DNA from: Eulemur rufifrons
Taxonomy: Eukaryota; Chordata; Mammalia; Primates; Lemuridae
Direction: 5' to 3'
Assembly: GCF_041146395.1 (NCBI RefSeq)
Contig: NW_027182879.1
Span: forward strand, 821,527 to 885,526
DNA: 64,000 bases
Of this stretch, positions 40,801 through 51,182 are shown piece after piece. The notes beneath the pieces are model-generated. The model was not told where the DNA came from. It worked only from the letters and a program-made list of their open reading frames with translations, and made no database searches. The position numbers were made by a program, and so were the translations under genes. Position 1 is the first letter of the stretch; every line of letters starts with the position of its first letter.

Positions 40801-41685
40801 ATGGCTGCCATGGACAAAACTATGATGAGGCCTAGCTCACTTGGTGTGTCTGATACTTGGTACTGCACACTGGCAGTAATACATTCTTTTAAGTATCGTT
40901 CCACCATCCTTTCTCCACTATTTTAAAAGCCAGAGCACCGTTTGGCAGTTAGAATAACAAGGATTTGCTGGAGGGGAAGTTTTTATGTCGGGTCTGGGGG
41001 GCTGGTGGGGCAAGCCCTCTGTCAGTTCTGTAGTTTGTTTTTATTATCCCCAGAGAGGAGAAGTGGGCATGTGTGTGGCAGGTGAAAAGTGTGGATCCCG
41101 TTTCAGACTGAAACGGGATCCACACTTTTCATCCCGTTCCTTTAAGAATCCATTGCTTCATCAGCTGGGAATCCACCATGGTTCTCTACACCCCACTATG
41201 CGTGGGCACAGTTAACTGGCTAGTTCAAAGAAGTATGCCGCAGAGCTTTTGAAATAACCACTACCATGGAAATTATTTGCCAGTTTTTCCAGCACTTTTA
41301 CCATAATTTTGATAAGGTTCATCTGTGCTTCCTTAAGCCCTAGATGGCTGCCACGGGCAATCCTATACTGAGGGCTATCTGGCTTGGTGTTGCCAATACT
41401 TGGTACAGGATTCTGACAAGAATCCAGTCTTTTAATTATCATTGCACCATCCTTTCTCTCTTATATTAAAAGGCAGAGGAACTTTCGACAGTTAGCATAT
41501 AATGAGTCACTGGAGGGGAGGTTTTTATGTGGCATCGGGCTGGATTGGGGGACAGGTCCTCTGTCAGTCTGGCGGTTTGTAATTATGTCCAGACAGGGGA
41601 CATGGATATGTGTGTGTGAGGTGAAAAGTGTGGATCCAGTTTCAGTCTTAGACTGAAACAGGATCCGCACTTTTAAGCCTGTTTC
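37851..41685 (+). repeat. Array block 13: A, B, A', C, E, C, E
   Basis: Class segments are near 38110 (A), 38650 (B), 39200 (A'), 39740 (C), 40290 (E), 40830 (C) and 41390 (E). A C-E dimer is repeated. The second C monomer holds a perfect 49-nt palindrome (41083-41131) with two matched changes from the common sequence. Confidence 0.75.
41083..41131. repeat. Perfect 49-nt palindrome with double matched changes
   Basis: Compared with the usual arm word GTGCGGATCCTG, this copy reads GTGTGGATCCCG; the other arm reads CGGGATCCACAC instead of CAGGATCCGCAC. Both differences are matched across the arms and pairing is perfect. The centre is the short form CAG-A-CTG. Confidence 0.9.
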
Positions 41686-42165
41686 TTTAAAAATCCTTTC
41701 ATTCTTCAGCTGGGAATCCACTATAGTTTCCTAGAGCCCTCTATGCATGGGCCCAGGTAACTGGCCAGTACCAAGATGTATGCCGCAGAGCTTTTGACAT
41801 AAACACTACGTGTAGAATTATTTGCCAGTTTTTGCATGCCTTTCACCATATTTGTGATAGGTTCATCTGTGCCTCCTTAAACCCAAGATGGCTGCCTCAG
41901 ACAAAAGTATGCTGAGGCCTAGCTGAATTGATGTTGCCACTTTTGGTACTGGAGCCTGGCAAGAAGCCATTCTTTTAAGTATCATTCCCCCATTCTTTCT
42001 CAATTATTTTAAAAGGCAGATCACCTTTCGTCATTTAGCATAAGAATGAGTTGCTGGAGGGGACATTTTTGGTGGGGACGGGGGGAGGGGAGAAGACACC
42101 TGTCAGTCCGGTGCTTTGTTTTTATTATCCCCAGAGAGGAGAGGTGGGCATGCGTGTGGCAGTTG

Positions 42166-42220
42166 AAAAGTGCGGATCCTGTTTCAGTCTTAGACTGAAA
42201 CAGGATCCGCACTTTTCAGC
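42166..42220. repeat. Perfect 55-nt palindrome (27-bp arms, 1-nt centre)
   Basis: Arms run from TGAAAAGTGCGGATCC through CAGTCT, with a central T and the exact reverse complement ending in CTTTTCA. This is a class F monomer, so the full palindrome persists in the most diverged class. Confidence 0.9.
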
Positions 42221-45200
42221 CTGTTCCTTTAAGAATCCTTTGATTCATTAGCTGGGAATCCACCATGGTTCTCTAGACCCCTGTATGGGTGGGCCCAGGT
42301 AACTGGCTCGTCCAAGATGTATACAGCAGAGCTTTTGAAATAACCACTACGATGAGAATTATTTGCCAGTTTTTGCAGCACCATTCACCATAATTGTTAT
42401 AAGGTTCATCTCTGCCTCCGTAAACCCAAGCTGGCTGCCACGGAAAAAACTATGCTGAGGCCTAGCTCACTTGGTGTTGCTGATACTTGTTACTGGAGCC
42501 TGGCAAGAAGCCATTTTTTAAGTACCATTCCACATTCCTTTCTCCATTATTTTAAAAGGCAGAGCATCTTTCGCTTTTTAGCATAAGGATGAGTCGCTGC
42601 AGGGCACATTTTGTGTGGGGTGTCCGGAGGGGGCGGGGGGCAGGCCTTCTGTCAGTCCTGTGCTTTGTTGTTATTATGCCCAGAGAGGAGAAGTGGGCAT
42701 GTGTGTGGCAGGTAAAAAGTGCGGATCCCGTTTCACTCTTAGACTAAAACGGGATCTGCAATGTTCAGCCCGTTCCTTTAAGAATCCTTTGATTCATTAG
42801 CTGGGAATCCACCATGGTTCTCTAGACCCCTTTATGCGTGGGCCCAGATAACTGGCTGGTTCCAAGAAGCATGCCACAGAACTTATGAAATAAGCACTAC
42901 GTTGAGAATTATTTGCAGTTTTTTCAGCACCTTTCACCATAATTGTGATAAAGTTCGTCTATGCCTCCTTAAATCCAAGAAGGCTGCTACCGCCAAAACT
43001 ATGCTGAGGCCTAACTCACTTAGTGTTGCCGATACATTTTACTGGAGCCTGGAAAGAAGCCAGTCTTTTAAGGATAATTCCACCATTCTTTCTCCATTAT
43101 TTTAAAAGGCAGAGCACCTTTTGCCAGTTATTATAAGAATGAGTCACTGGAAAGGATGTTTTTGTGTGGGGTCGGGTGGGGTGTGGGGCGGCAGGCCCTC
43201 TGTCAGTCTGGTGGTTTGTTTTTATTATGCCCAGAGAGCAGAAGTGGGCATGTGTGTGGCAGGTGAAAAGTGCATATCCTGTTTCAGCCTTAGACTGAAC
43301 CAGGATCCGCACTCTTCAGCCCGTTCCTTTGAGTCGTCAGCTGGGAATCCACCAAGGTTCTCTAGACCCGTCTATGTTTGGGGCCAGGTAACTGACTAGT
43401 TCCAACAAGTATGCCACAGAGCTTTTATAATAACCGCTACGTTGAGAATTTTTTGCCAGTTTTTGCAGCACATTTCACCATAATTGTAATAAGGCTCGTC
43501 TGTACCTCCTTAAAACAAAGAAGGCTTCCATGGACATAACTATGCTGATGCCTAGCTCCCTTGGTGTTGCCTATACATGTTACTGGAGCCTGGCAAGAAG
43601 CCATTCTTTTAAGTATCATTCCACCATCCTTTCTCCATTATTTTAAAACGCAGAGCACCTTTCGCCAGTTAGCATAAGAATGAGTCGCTGTAGGGGACGT
43701 TTAGTGTGGGGTTTGGGTTGGTTGGGGTGAGGCCCTCTGTCAGTCCGGTGGTTTGTTTTTATTATTCCCAGAGAGGAGAAGTCGTCATGTGTGTGACAGT
43801 TCAAAAGTTCGGATCCTGTTGCAGTCTTAGACTGAAACAGGATCCGCACTTTAAAGCCCGTTCCTTTAAGAATCCTTTGATTCACCAGCTGGTAATCGAC
43901 CATCGTTCCTTAGACCCCTCTATGCGTGGGCTAATGTAAGTTTCTAGTTCCAAGAAGTATGCCGCAGAGATTTTAAAGTAACCACTACATTGAGAATTAT
44001 TTGCCAGTTTTTGCAGCACGTTTCACCATAATTTTGATAAGGTTCGTCTGTACCTCCTTAAACCAAAGATGGGTTCCATGGATATAACTATGCTGATGCC
44101 TAGATCACTTGGTGTTGCTGATACTTGTTTCTGGAGCCTGGCAAGAAGTCATTCTTTTAAGTATCATTCCACCATCCTTTCTCCATTATTTTAAAATGCA
44201 GAGCACCTTTCGCCAATTAGCATAAGAATGAGTCACTGGAAAGGATGTTTTTGTACTGGGTCGGGTGGGGTGTGGGGCGGCAGGCCCTCTGTGAGTCTGG
44301 TGGTTTGTTTTTGTTATGCCCAGAGAGGAGAAGTGGGCATGTGTGTGGCAGGTGAAAAGTGCAGATCCTGTTTCAGCCTTAGACTGAAACAGGATCCGCA
44401 CTCTTCAGCCCGTTCCTTTGATTCGTCAGCTTGGAATCCACCATGGTTCTCTAGACCCCTCTATGTGTGGGCCCAGGTAACTGGATAGTTCCAGGAAGTA
44501 TGCCACAGAGCTTTTGAAATAAGCACTACGTTGAAAATTATTTGCCAATTTTTGCAGCACCTTTCAACATAAGTGTGATAAGGATTGTCTGTGCCTCCTT
44601 AAACCGAGGATAGCTGCCACGGACAAAACTATGCTGAAGCCTAGCTCACTGGGTGTTGCCAATACTTGGTACAGAAGCATGGCCAGAAGCCATTCTTTTA
44701 AGTATCATTCCACCATCCTTTCTCCATTATTTGAAAAGGAAGAGCACCTTTCCCCAGTTAGCATAAGAATGAGTCAATGAAGGGGAAGTTTTTTTTGTGG
44801 GGTCGGCGTGGGTAGGGGGGAAGGCCCTCTGTCATTCCTGTGCTATGTTTTTATTATGCGCAGGTAGGAGAAGTTGGCATGTGTGTGGCAGGTGAAAAGT
44901 GCGGATCCTGTTTCAGGCTTAGAGTGAAACAGGATCCACACTTTTCAGCCCGTTGCTTTAAGAATCCTCTGATTCTTCAGCAGGGAAACTACCACGGTTC
45001 TCTAGACCCCTCTATGCGTGGGCCCATGTAACTGGCTAGTTCAAACAAGTATGTCGCAGAGCTTTTGAAATAACCACTATGTTGAGAATTTTTTGCCACT
45101 TTTTGCAGCACCTTTCACCATAATTGTGATAAGGATCATCTGTACCTCCTTAAATCCAAGATGGCTGCCACAGACAAAACTATGCTGAGGCCAAGCTCAC

Positions 45201-45437
45201 TTGGTGTTGCAAATACTTCGTACTAGAGCCTGGCCAGGAGCCATTTTTTAAGTATCATCCAAAATCCTTTCTCCATTATTTTAAAACTCAGAGCACCTTT
45301 CTCCAGTTAGCATCATGATGTGTCGCTGGAGGGGACGTTTTTGTGTGGGGTCGGGTTGCTTGGGGGGACAGGCCCTATGTCAGTCCTGTGGTTTGTATTT
45401 ATTATGCCCAGACAGGGGAAGTGAATATGTGTGTGGA

Positions 45438-45496
45438 GGTGAAAAGTGCGGATCCTGTTTCAGTCTAAGACTGAAACAGGATCCGCACTTTTCACC
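45438..45496. repeat. Perfect 59-nt palindrome (29-bp arms, 1-nt centre)
   Basis: The left arm starts GGTGAAAAGTGCGGATCC and runs through CTGTTTCAGTCT. After a single A, the exact reverse complement follows, ending GGATCCGCACTTTTCACC. It is the longest perfect example I found of the inverted repeat carried by nearly every monomer. As RNA it would fold into a stem of about 28 bp with a 3-nt loop. Confidence 0.95.
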
Positions 45497-45858
45497 CCGT
45501 TCCTTTAAAAATCCTTTGATTCATCAGTTGGGAATCCACCATGGTTCTCTGGACCCCTCTGTGCGTGGCCCCAGGTAACTGGCTAGTACCAAGAAGTATG
45601 CCAGAGAGCTTTTGAAATAATCACTACGTGGAGAATTATTTGCCAGTTTTTGCAGCACCTATCACCATAATTGTGATAAGGTTCGTCTTGCCTCTCTAAA
45701 CCCAAGATGGCTGCCACGGAGAAAACTATGCTGAGGCCTACCTCACTTGCTTTTGACGATACTTGTTACTGGAGCCTGGAAGGAGACCATTCTTTTAAGT
45801 ATCATTCCACCATCCTTTCTCCATTATTTTAAAATGCAGGGAACCTTTTTCAATTTAG

Positions 45859-48800
45859 GTTGTGGAGGGGGGCAGAAAAAAAACTCCCACCTTCGGACAC
45901 GTAGTGAGGTACGGAGGGAGAGGGATTCGAGAAGCCATCAGCTCCAGAGCCCTCTGGCAGTGATGGCCCCTCAGAGGCTAAGAGTGTTGGGGACATCTGG
46001 TCGACCAACAAGGACCATGAGGTCCCGGCACGTCACCGGCGAAGGTGTAGGCGGAGGCGTGAGAGAGCCAGAGGGGGTGGTTGGTGGTGGAGGGGGGGAG
46101 AAAAAAATTCCCACCTTCTGACACGTAGTCAGGTACAGAGGGAGAGGGATTCGAGAAGCCAGGAGCCGCAGAGCCCACTGGCAGCGACGGCCCCACAGAG
46201 ACTAAGTGTGACAGAGACATTTGGTCGACCAACAAGGACCATGGGGTCCCAGCACGTCACCGGCGGAGGCATAGGCGAAGGCGTGAGAGAGCCCGGGGGG
46301 GGGTTGCTGGTGGAGGGGGAGAGAAAAAAAAAGTCCCACCTTCGGACACCTAGTGAGGTACGGAGGGAGAGGGATTCGAGAAGCCCGCAGCCGCAGAGAC
46401 CTCTGGAGGCGACGGCCCCACAGAGACTAAGTGTGACGGGCACATCTGGTCGACCCCAAGGACCATGGGGTCCCGGGACATCGCTGGCGGAGGCATAGGC
46501 GGAGGCGTGAGAGAGCCATCGGGCAGGGGTTGGTGGTGGAGGGAGGGAAAAAAAAGTCCCACCTTCAGACACGTAGTGAGGTACGAATGGAGAGGGATTT
46601 GAGAAGCCCACAGCCACAAAGCCCTCTGGCGGCGACGGCCCCGCAGAGACTAAGAGTGAAGAGGATATCTCGTCGACCCCAAGGACCTTGGGGTCGCGGC
46701 AGGTCACCGGCAGAGGCGAGAGAGAGCCAGCAGGCGGGGGTAGTGGTGGAGGGGGGGAGAAAAAAAAAGTCCCACCTTCGGACCCATAGTGAGGTACAGA
46801 GGGAGAGGGATTCGAGACGCCTGCAGACTCAGAGCCCTCTGGCGGTGACAGCCTCGCAGAGACTAAGTGTGATGGGGAAATCTGGTCGTGCCCAAGGACC
46901 ATGGGGTCTCGGCAGGTCACCGGCGCAGGCGTGAGAGAGCCAGCGGGTGGGGGTTGGTGGTGGAGGGACGGAGGAAAAAAAAAGTCTCACCTTTGGACAC
47001 GTAGTGAGGTATGTAGGGAGAGGGATTCGAGAAGCCCGCAGCTGCAGAGCCCTCTGGGGGCGACGGCCCTGCAGAGACTAAGTGTGACGGGGACATCTGT
47101 TCGATCCCAAGGACCAGGGGTCCCAGCACGTCACCGGCGGGGGCGTAGGCAGAGGCATGAGAGAGCCAGCGGCGGGGGTTGGTGGTGGAGGGGGGGAGAA
47201 AAAAGAACTCCCACCTTCGGACACATAGTGAGGTACGGAGGAAGAGGGATTCGAGAAGCCCGCAGCTGCAGAGCCCTCTGGCGGCGAAGGACCCCCAGAG
47301 CCTATGTGTGACGGGGACATCTGGTCGACCCCGAGGACCATGGTGTCCCGGCATGTTCACTGGCGTGGGCGCAGGTGGAGGCGTGAGAGAACCAGCGGTC
47401 GGGTGTTGGTGGTGAAGGGGGGCAGAAAAAAAAAACATCCCAGCTTCGGACACGTAGTGAGGTACGGAATGAGAGGGATTCGAGAAGCCCGCAGCCGCAG
47501 AGCCCTCTGGCGGCGATGGCCCCACAGAGACTAAGTGTGACGGGGACATCTGGTCGACCCCGAGGACCATGGGGTCCCAGCATGTCACCGGCAGATGTGT
47601 AGGCAGAGGCGTGAGAGAGCCAGCGGTCAGGGGTTGGTGGTGAAGGGGGGGAGAAAAAAAAACATCCCACCTTCAGACACGTAGTGAGGTATGGAGGGAG
47701 AGGGATTCGAGAAGCCCGCAGCCGCAGAGCCCCCGGCGGCGATGGCCCCACAATGTGTGACGGGGACATCTGGTCTACCCCGAGGACCATGGGTTCCTGG
47801 CAGGTCACCTGTGGAGGCGTAGGCAGAGGCGTAAGAGAGCCAGCGGGCGGGGGTTGGTGGTGGAGGGGGGCAGAAAAAAAAAGTCCCACCTTCGGACACG
47901 TAATGAGGTACGGAGGGAGAGGGATTGGAGAAGCCCACAGCCGCAGTGTCCTCTGGCGGTGACAGCCCCGCAGAGACTAAGTGTGACGGCGACATCTGGT
48001 CGACCCCAAGGACCATGGGGTCTCGGCAGGTCACCGGCACAGGCGTGAGAGAGCCAGTGGGCGGGGGTTGGTGGTGGAGGGGGTAGAAAAAAAACTCCGA
48101 CCTTCGGACACATAGAGAGGTACGGAAGGAGAGGGAGTAGAGAAGCCCGCAACCGCATAGCCCTCTGGCAGTGACCCACTCCATAGCGTCGTCAGGGCCG
48201 GCCCGCAGAGACTAAGTGTGACAGGGACATCTGGTCGACCCCATGGATCATGGGGTCCCAGCACCACACCGGTGGAGGTATGGCAGAGGTACGGCGGAGG
48301 CGGAGGCGAATCGGAGGAGTGAGCCATCCAGCAGGCAGGGGGTTGTGGTCAGGGGTGGAGGAAAGAAAAGTCCCACCTTCGGACATGTAGTGAGGTACAA
48401 AGGAAGAGGGAGTTCGGAAGCCCACAACCGCACAGCCCTCTGGCAGCGACCCCCTCCATAGCGTCAACGGGGCTGGCCTGCAGAGACTAAGTGTGACGGG
48501 GACATCTGGTCTGCCCCATGGAAAATGGGGTCCCAGCAGGGCAGCGGCGAATGTGGCGGCGGAGGCGGAGGCGGAGGCGTGAGCGAGCCAGCGGGCGGGG
48601 GTGGTGGTATACAGGGACAGAAAAAAAATCCGACCTTCGGACCCGTAGTGAGGTACAGAGGGAGAGGGAGATTAGAAGCCCGCAATTGCAGAGCCCTCTG
48701 GCGGCGACTGCCTACATAGCGTCGACGGGGCCGGCCTGCAGACAATAAGTGTGACGGGGACATCTGGTCGACCCCATGGAACATGGGGTCCCAGTACGAC

Positions 48801-49040
48801 ACCGGCGGATGTGGCGGTGGAGGAGTAGGTGGAGGCATGAGCGAGCAAGGGGGCGGGGGCTGGTGGTGGAGGGGGGGAAAAATACTCCCACCTTCAGAAA
48901 CATAATGAGGTACGGAAGGAGAAGGAGTAGAGAGGCCCGCAACCGCAGAGCCCTCTGGCGGCGACCCACTCCATAGTGTCATCAGGGCCGGCCTGCAGAG
49001 ACTAAGTGTGACAGGGACATCTAGTCGACCTCATGGAACA
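45859..49040 (+). repeat. GC-rich tandem array of 14 units (~220 bp, then ~260 bp)
   Basis: Anchoring on CCCACCTTCGGACAC, units begin near 45891, 46115, 46340, 46563, 46776, 46991, 47215, 47444, 47671, 47890, 48102, 48377, 48635 and 48892. Spacings are 212-229 bp up to 48102, then 257-275 bp. The longer units hold an extra segment with CTCCATAGCGTC and GGGCCGGCC. Each unit contains an A-run next to a G-rich tract, GGGAGAGGGATTCGAGAAGC, a CTCF-like CAGAGCCCTCTGGCGGCGA, AGACTAAGTGTGACGGGGAC, ATCTGGTCGACCCC and repeated GGCGGAGGCG words. CpG is retained at high density. No relation to the 545-bp unit is visible. Confidence 0.93.
45944..45962 (-). promoter_or_regulatory. CTCF-like word, first of ~14 in the GC-rich array
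   Basis: CCAGAGCCCTCTGGCAGTG resembles the reverse complement of the CTCF core (AGCGCCCCCTGGTGG). Related copies occur once per unit, near 46170, 46393, 46617, 46828, 47044, 47268, 47497, 47724, 47942, 48154, 48430, 48690 and 48945, mostly as GAGCCCTCTGGCGGCGAC. Individually these are moderate matches, about 14 of 19 positions by eye. Confidence 0.4.
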
Positions 49041-49975
49041 AGCCAAAAGGAAAAATAAATAAATAAGTCAATAAACAAAACTACGAGAGACAGCCAGGAG
49101 ACACCACAAGAAAGAAGGTGATCTTCCCAGAGCCGCTTTGTCAGAAGCAGCCTTTTTCTCCAAAAGGCGCATCCTCTCAGTCACCTGTCCGCCCCCCTCC
49201 CCCCGTTCCCTGTCAGAGTTTACAAGAAATTCACAATCTCATCTCTCCTTAAGGAGACACCAACATTTCTCTTTAAAAGAAATAAGTGCCACCAGCACGA
49301 AACCCTAGAATTCAAAGTGCTTCATGCGGAAGTCTCTGGGCTCACACAGACATACGTCCCATCCCGTGAAAGCCACATGGTTCCTTCAGGAGCTTCCCCT
49401 AGATTTCACTGACACCCAAGATGGTGACAGGAAGGAAGGGGGACAGTTTTTCCCCCAGCAGGTCTTCAGGTCTGTGCATCGGTAGTGGGTTGGAGTGCAT
49501 CTTACGCTTTCTGTGGCCTCTCACACAACCACTACCGTGACACACGTTCCTGTGAAAATTTCTCTCCCTCATGAACGCGTACCACATTCTGAGACATCAG
49601 GGGCTGCACACCCACGCAAACTTCTCAACCATTCTGAATAGCCGGCTGTGTCTCATCACAGGTGCGGTCCCGTGATGAATCTTATGGGTGGATCACACCC
49701 AAAAGGGTGTTTCCTGAGAAATGACAAGGAAGCCTCCCAGGATAACCTGGATAGCAGCATATGTTCCTCCTCCTCCTCCGGCTCCCTCTCTTGTGTTCGT
49801 GTTTGTTTTCTGCAAATGCCAAGATGGGGCAGGGGTGGGGGACACCACGCCGGGTGGGCGAGCAGGGTGTCGGGTGGGCGCCCACCACAGGAGGGCGCAC
49901 ACACACACACACCCCGGGTCATCACTCTGTAGTCCGCGTGAGTGAGGTGAGGCCCAGAACGGTGCTAGTAGCTTT
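49041..49975. other. Unclassified single-copy sequence after the GC-rich array
   Basis: Starts with an A-rich stretch containing AAATAAATAAATAAG just after the last unit. Includes a short TCC run at 49,765-49,785 and a CA run at 49,896-49,912. I see no repeat family or gene that I can name. Confidence 0.5.
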
Positions 49976-50430
49976 CCAAGTGGTCAAAAAGAATGCACAA
50001 TAACTGGACCGAGGCCTGTCTGGACGCTGTAAAGGCCCACTTGAAAACTTATGCTTGCTCGCTAGGTGACCGATGTCTGTGATTGGAAATACGTACCTTG
50101 CGGAGATAAAACAAAGCAATTAACTTGTAACTAAGTGTTTAAACTTTCCAGCTGCCTCTTGTGCTTGCTTAACGCCTGAAAGAATGTTCCTTAATTGGTG
50201 CTATCTGTTTCTGTAAACCTGCTCGCTTAAAGACTGTAACCGAAACGAAACGGGGGCCCGAGGCTGGTCCCGGACCACACAGCTGCGGAGTAGGTGGTAT
50301 AGTGTTGTTTCAACCGCCGTGCCTAAAGTCACGGAGCTCTAGCTTAGGATAGTCTGAAACCTTCCTGCTTTTTTCGGCTCGGGGCCATTCTCTGTACCTG
50401 TACCCTAACAGGGCAGGGGGTGGTCGCTGG
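49976..50430 (+). other. Possible LTR-like or unclassified repeat sequence
   Basis: The stretch with CTTGCTTAACGCCTG, CTGTAAACCTGCTCGCTTAA and GACTGTAACCGAAACG has the look of an endogenous retroviral LTR. I cannot find its ends, a TG...CA pair or a target-site duplication. Treat as a weak suggestion. Confidence 0.25.
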
Positions 50431-51182
50431 CCAGCTAATATGGACTCATGACTTGGCTCATTCGGTCTCTAGGTTGTCCTGTCTCGCACTCCGTACTATA
50501 ACAGATGCCATACCGGTTCAACCCAGCTCTGAAGGAAAGAAGTGCCGAGCGTTCCACTAGCCGGAGGAAGGCAAAACGCACCTCTGCCTTCCTCTGAGGG
50601 CACGTCTGAGTGAACGGGTCGTTCTCCCTGCCCGTCACCCCAAGACCCTCATCCCGGACCCCACCACACCCAGCCTTGACCTCCTCGGCCCTCCCCACCA
50701 GGCCCCATCATGGCCTCTGGAGCCTGGGCTCTCTCTCTCTCCAGGCACTGCCCCCCGCCCCCACCCCAGGACCTGAGATCCAGGGCCTCTGTCTCCCAGG
50801 CCTCCCAGCTGTCTTGACTTGCGGACTCAGTGCCTGCTCTGCCAGAGAGACCTCTTGCTGCGGGGTGGCTCTCAGTGGCTGCATCTCAGCAGTCTAACGT
50901 GTCCCCCACCATCCACGTGGCCACCGGCGTCAGGCTTCGGTGCCATAGTGCCACCCTGCCTCCCTTCCTGGGGAATCCCACGCTGCCTCAGGCCCATTAT
51001 GACCTGGAAGAGGCTGCACCTGTGGGATCTGCCCATTTCCACTACCCCCCTCCCCCCACACACACACACACGTCACCCCTCGGTCCCCCCATAGGGGTTA
51101 GGAAGAAGGCAACACTTTCTGGTACAAGGGTTGAACTGAAGGGGCGAGTGAGTGGCCACCTGGCAGGGGCATCGCAACAGAT
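50431..51182. other. Unclassified, C-rich sequence with CA run
   Basis: Composition is C-rich with a CCCCACACACACACACAC stretch at 51,053-51,072. Open frames here result from composition. No gene or repeat family is recognised. Confidence 0.5.

Larger units (their letters stand above)
1..45858 (+). repeat. Tandem array of ~82 monomers of ~545 bp (hairpin satellite)
   Basis: The whole stretch is head-to-tail copies of one unit of about 545 bp, seen from the regular return of a palindrome with a GGATCC in each arm (near 111, 650, 1416, 1964, 2510, 3052, 3587, 4137 and onward). I counted about 82 copies by tracking one diagnostic segment per unit. Each unit reads, in order: AGAGCTTTTGAAATAACCAC, a segment with CACCATAATTGTGATAAGG, a YY1-like GATGGCTGCCA box, a class-specific segment, TTATTTTAAAAGGCAGAG, a G-rich tract, AGAGAGGAGAAGTGGGCATG, then the palindrome. 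Class-specific words are: A, TCTGGCAATAAGCCAG; A', TTCCTGTTGCCAATAATTGG; B, CCTATTTTTGTTAGTGGAGA; C, GGTACTGGAGACTGGCAAGA; D, TTACTGGAGCCTGGAAGGAG; E, ACGGGAGTCTGACAAGAATC; F, GAGCCTGGCAAGAAGCCATT. The left end lies outside the window. The right end breaks inside a monomer. I do not recognise the family by name. Confidence 0.95.
41686..45858 (+). repeat. Array block 14: edge monomers, class F (seven) then D-like end
   Basis: Class F segments lie near 41930, 42470, 43020, 43570, 44110, 44660 and 45200; a D-like monomer near 45760 is cut at about 45,858. Class F is not seen elsewhere in the array, as expected for diverged edge copies outside the main homogenising zone. Monomers with palindromes near 43,257-43,317 and 44,347-44,407 share the loss of about 15 bp after CGTTCCTTTGA and the words GGAAAGGATGTTTTTGT and GGGGCGGCAGGCC. 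These two lie two units apart (about 1,090 bp), pointing to a local dimer duplication. Confidence 0.75.

Noticed and set aside
1..45858. Identity with the primate C19MC microRNA cluster
   Set aside because: Layout is similar, but the hairpins and flanks do not resemble the C19MC precursors I know. Kept only as an analogy.
1..45858. CRISPR-like regular repeats
   Set aside because: Unit size, lack of unique spacers and the primate SINE content exclude a CRISPR array.
46129..47588. Long Pro/Ser-rich minus-strand open frames of 263 and 223 codons over the GC-rich array
   Set aside because: Unit lengths of 212-229 bp are not constant multiples of three, so the frame changes between units. Openness comes from low stop frequency in GC-rich sequence. 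All frames show long openings here.
49399..49640. Possible degenerate C2H2 zinc-finger remnant on the minus strand
   Set aside because: A His-x-Gly-Glu-Lys-like run and some His/Cys are present, but no complete Cys-Cys-His-His spacing or TGEKPY linker can be read.
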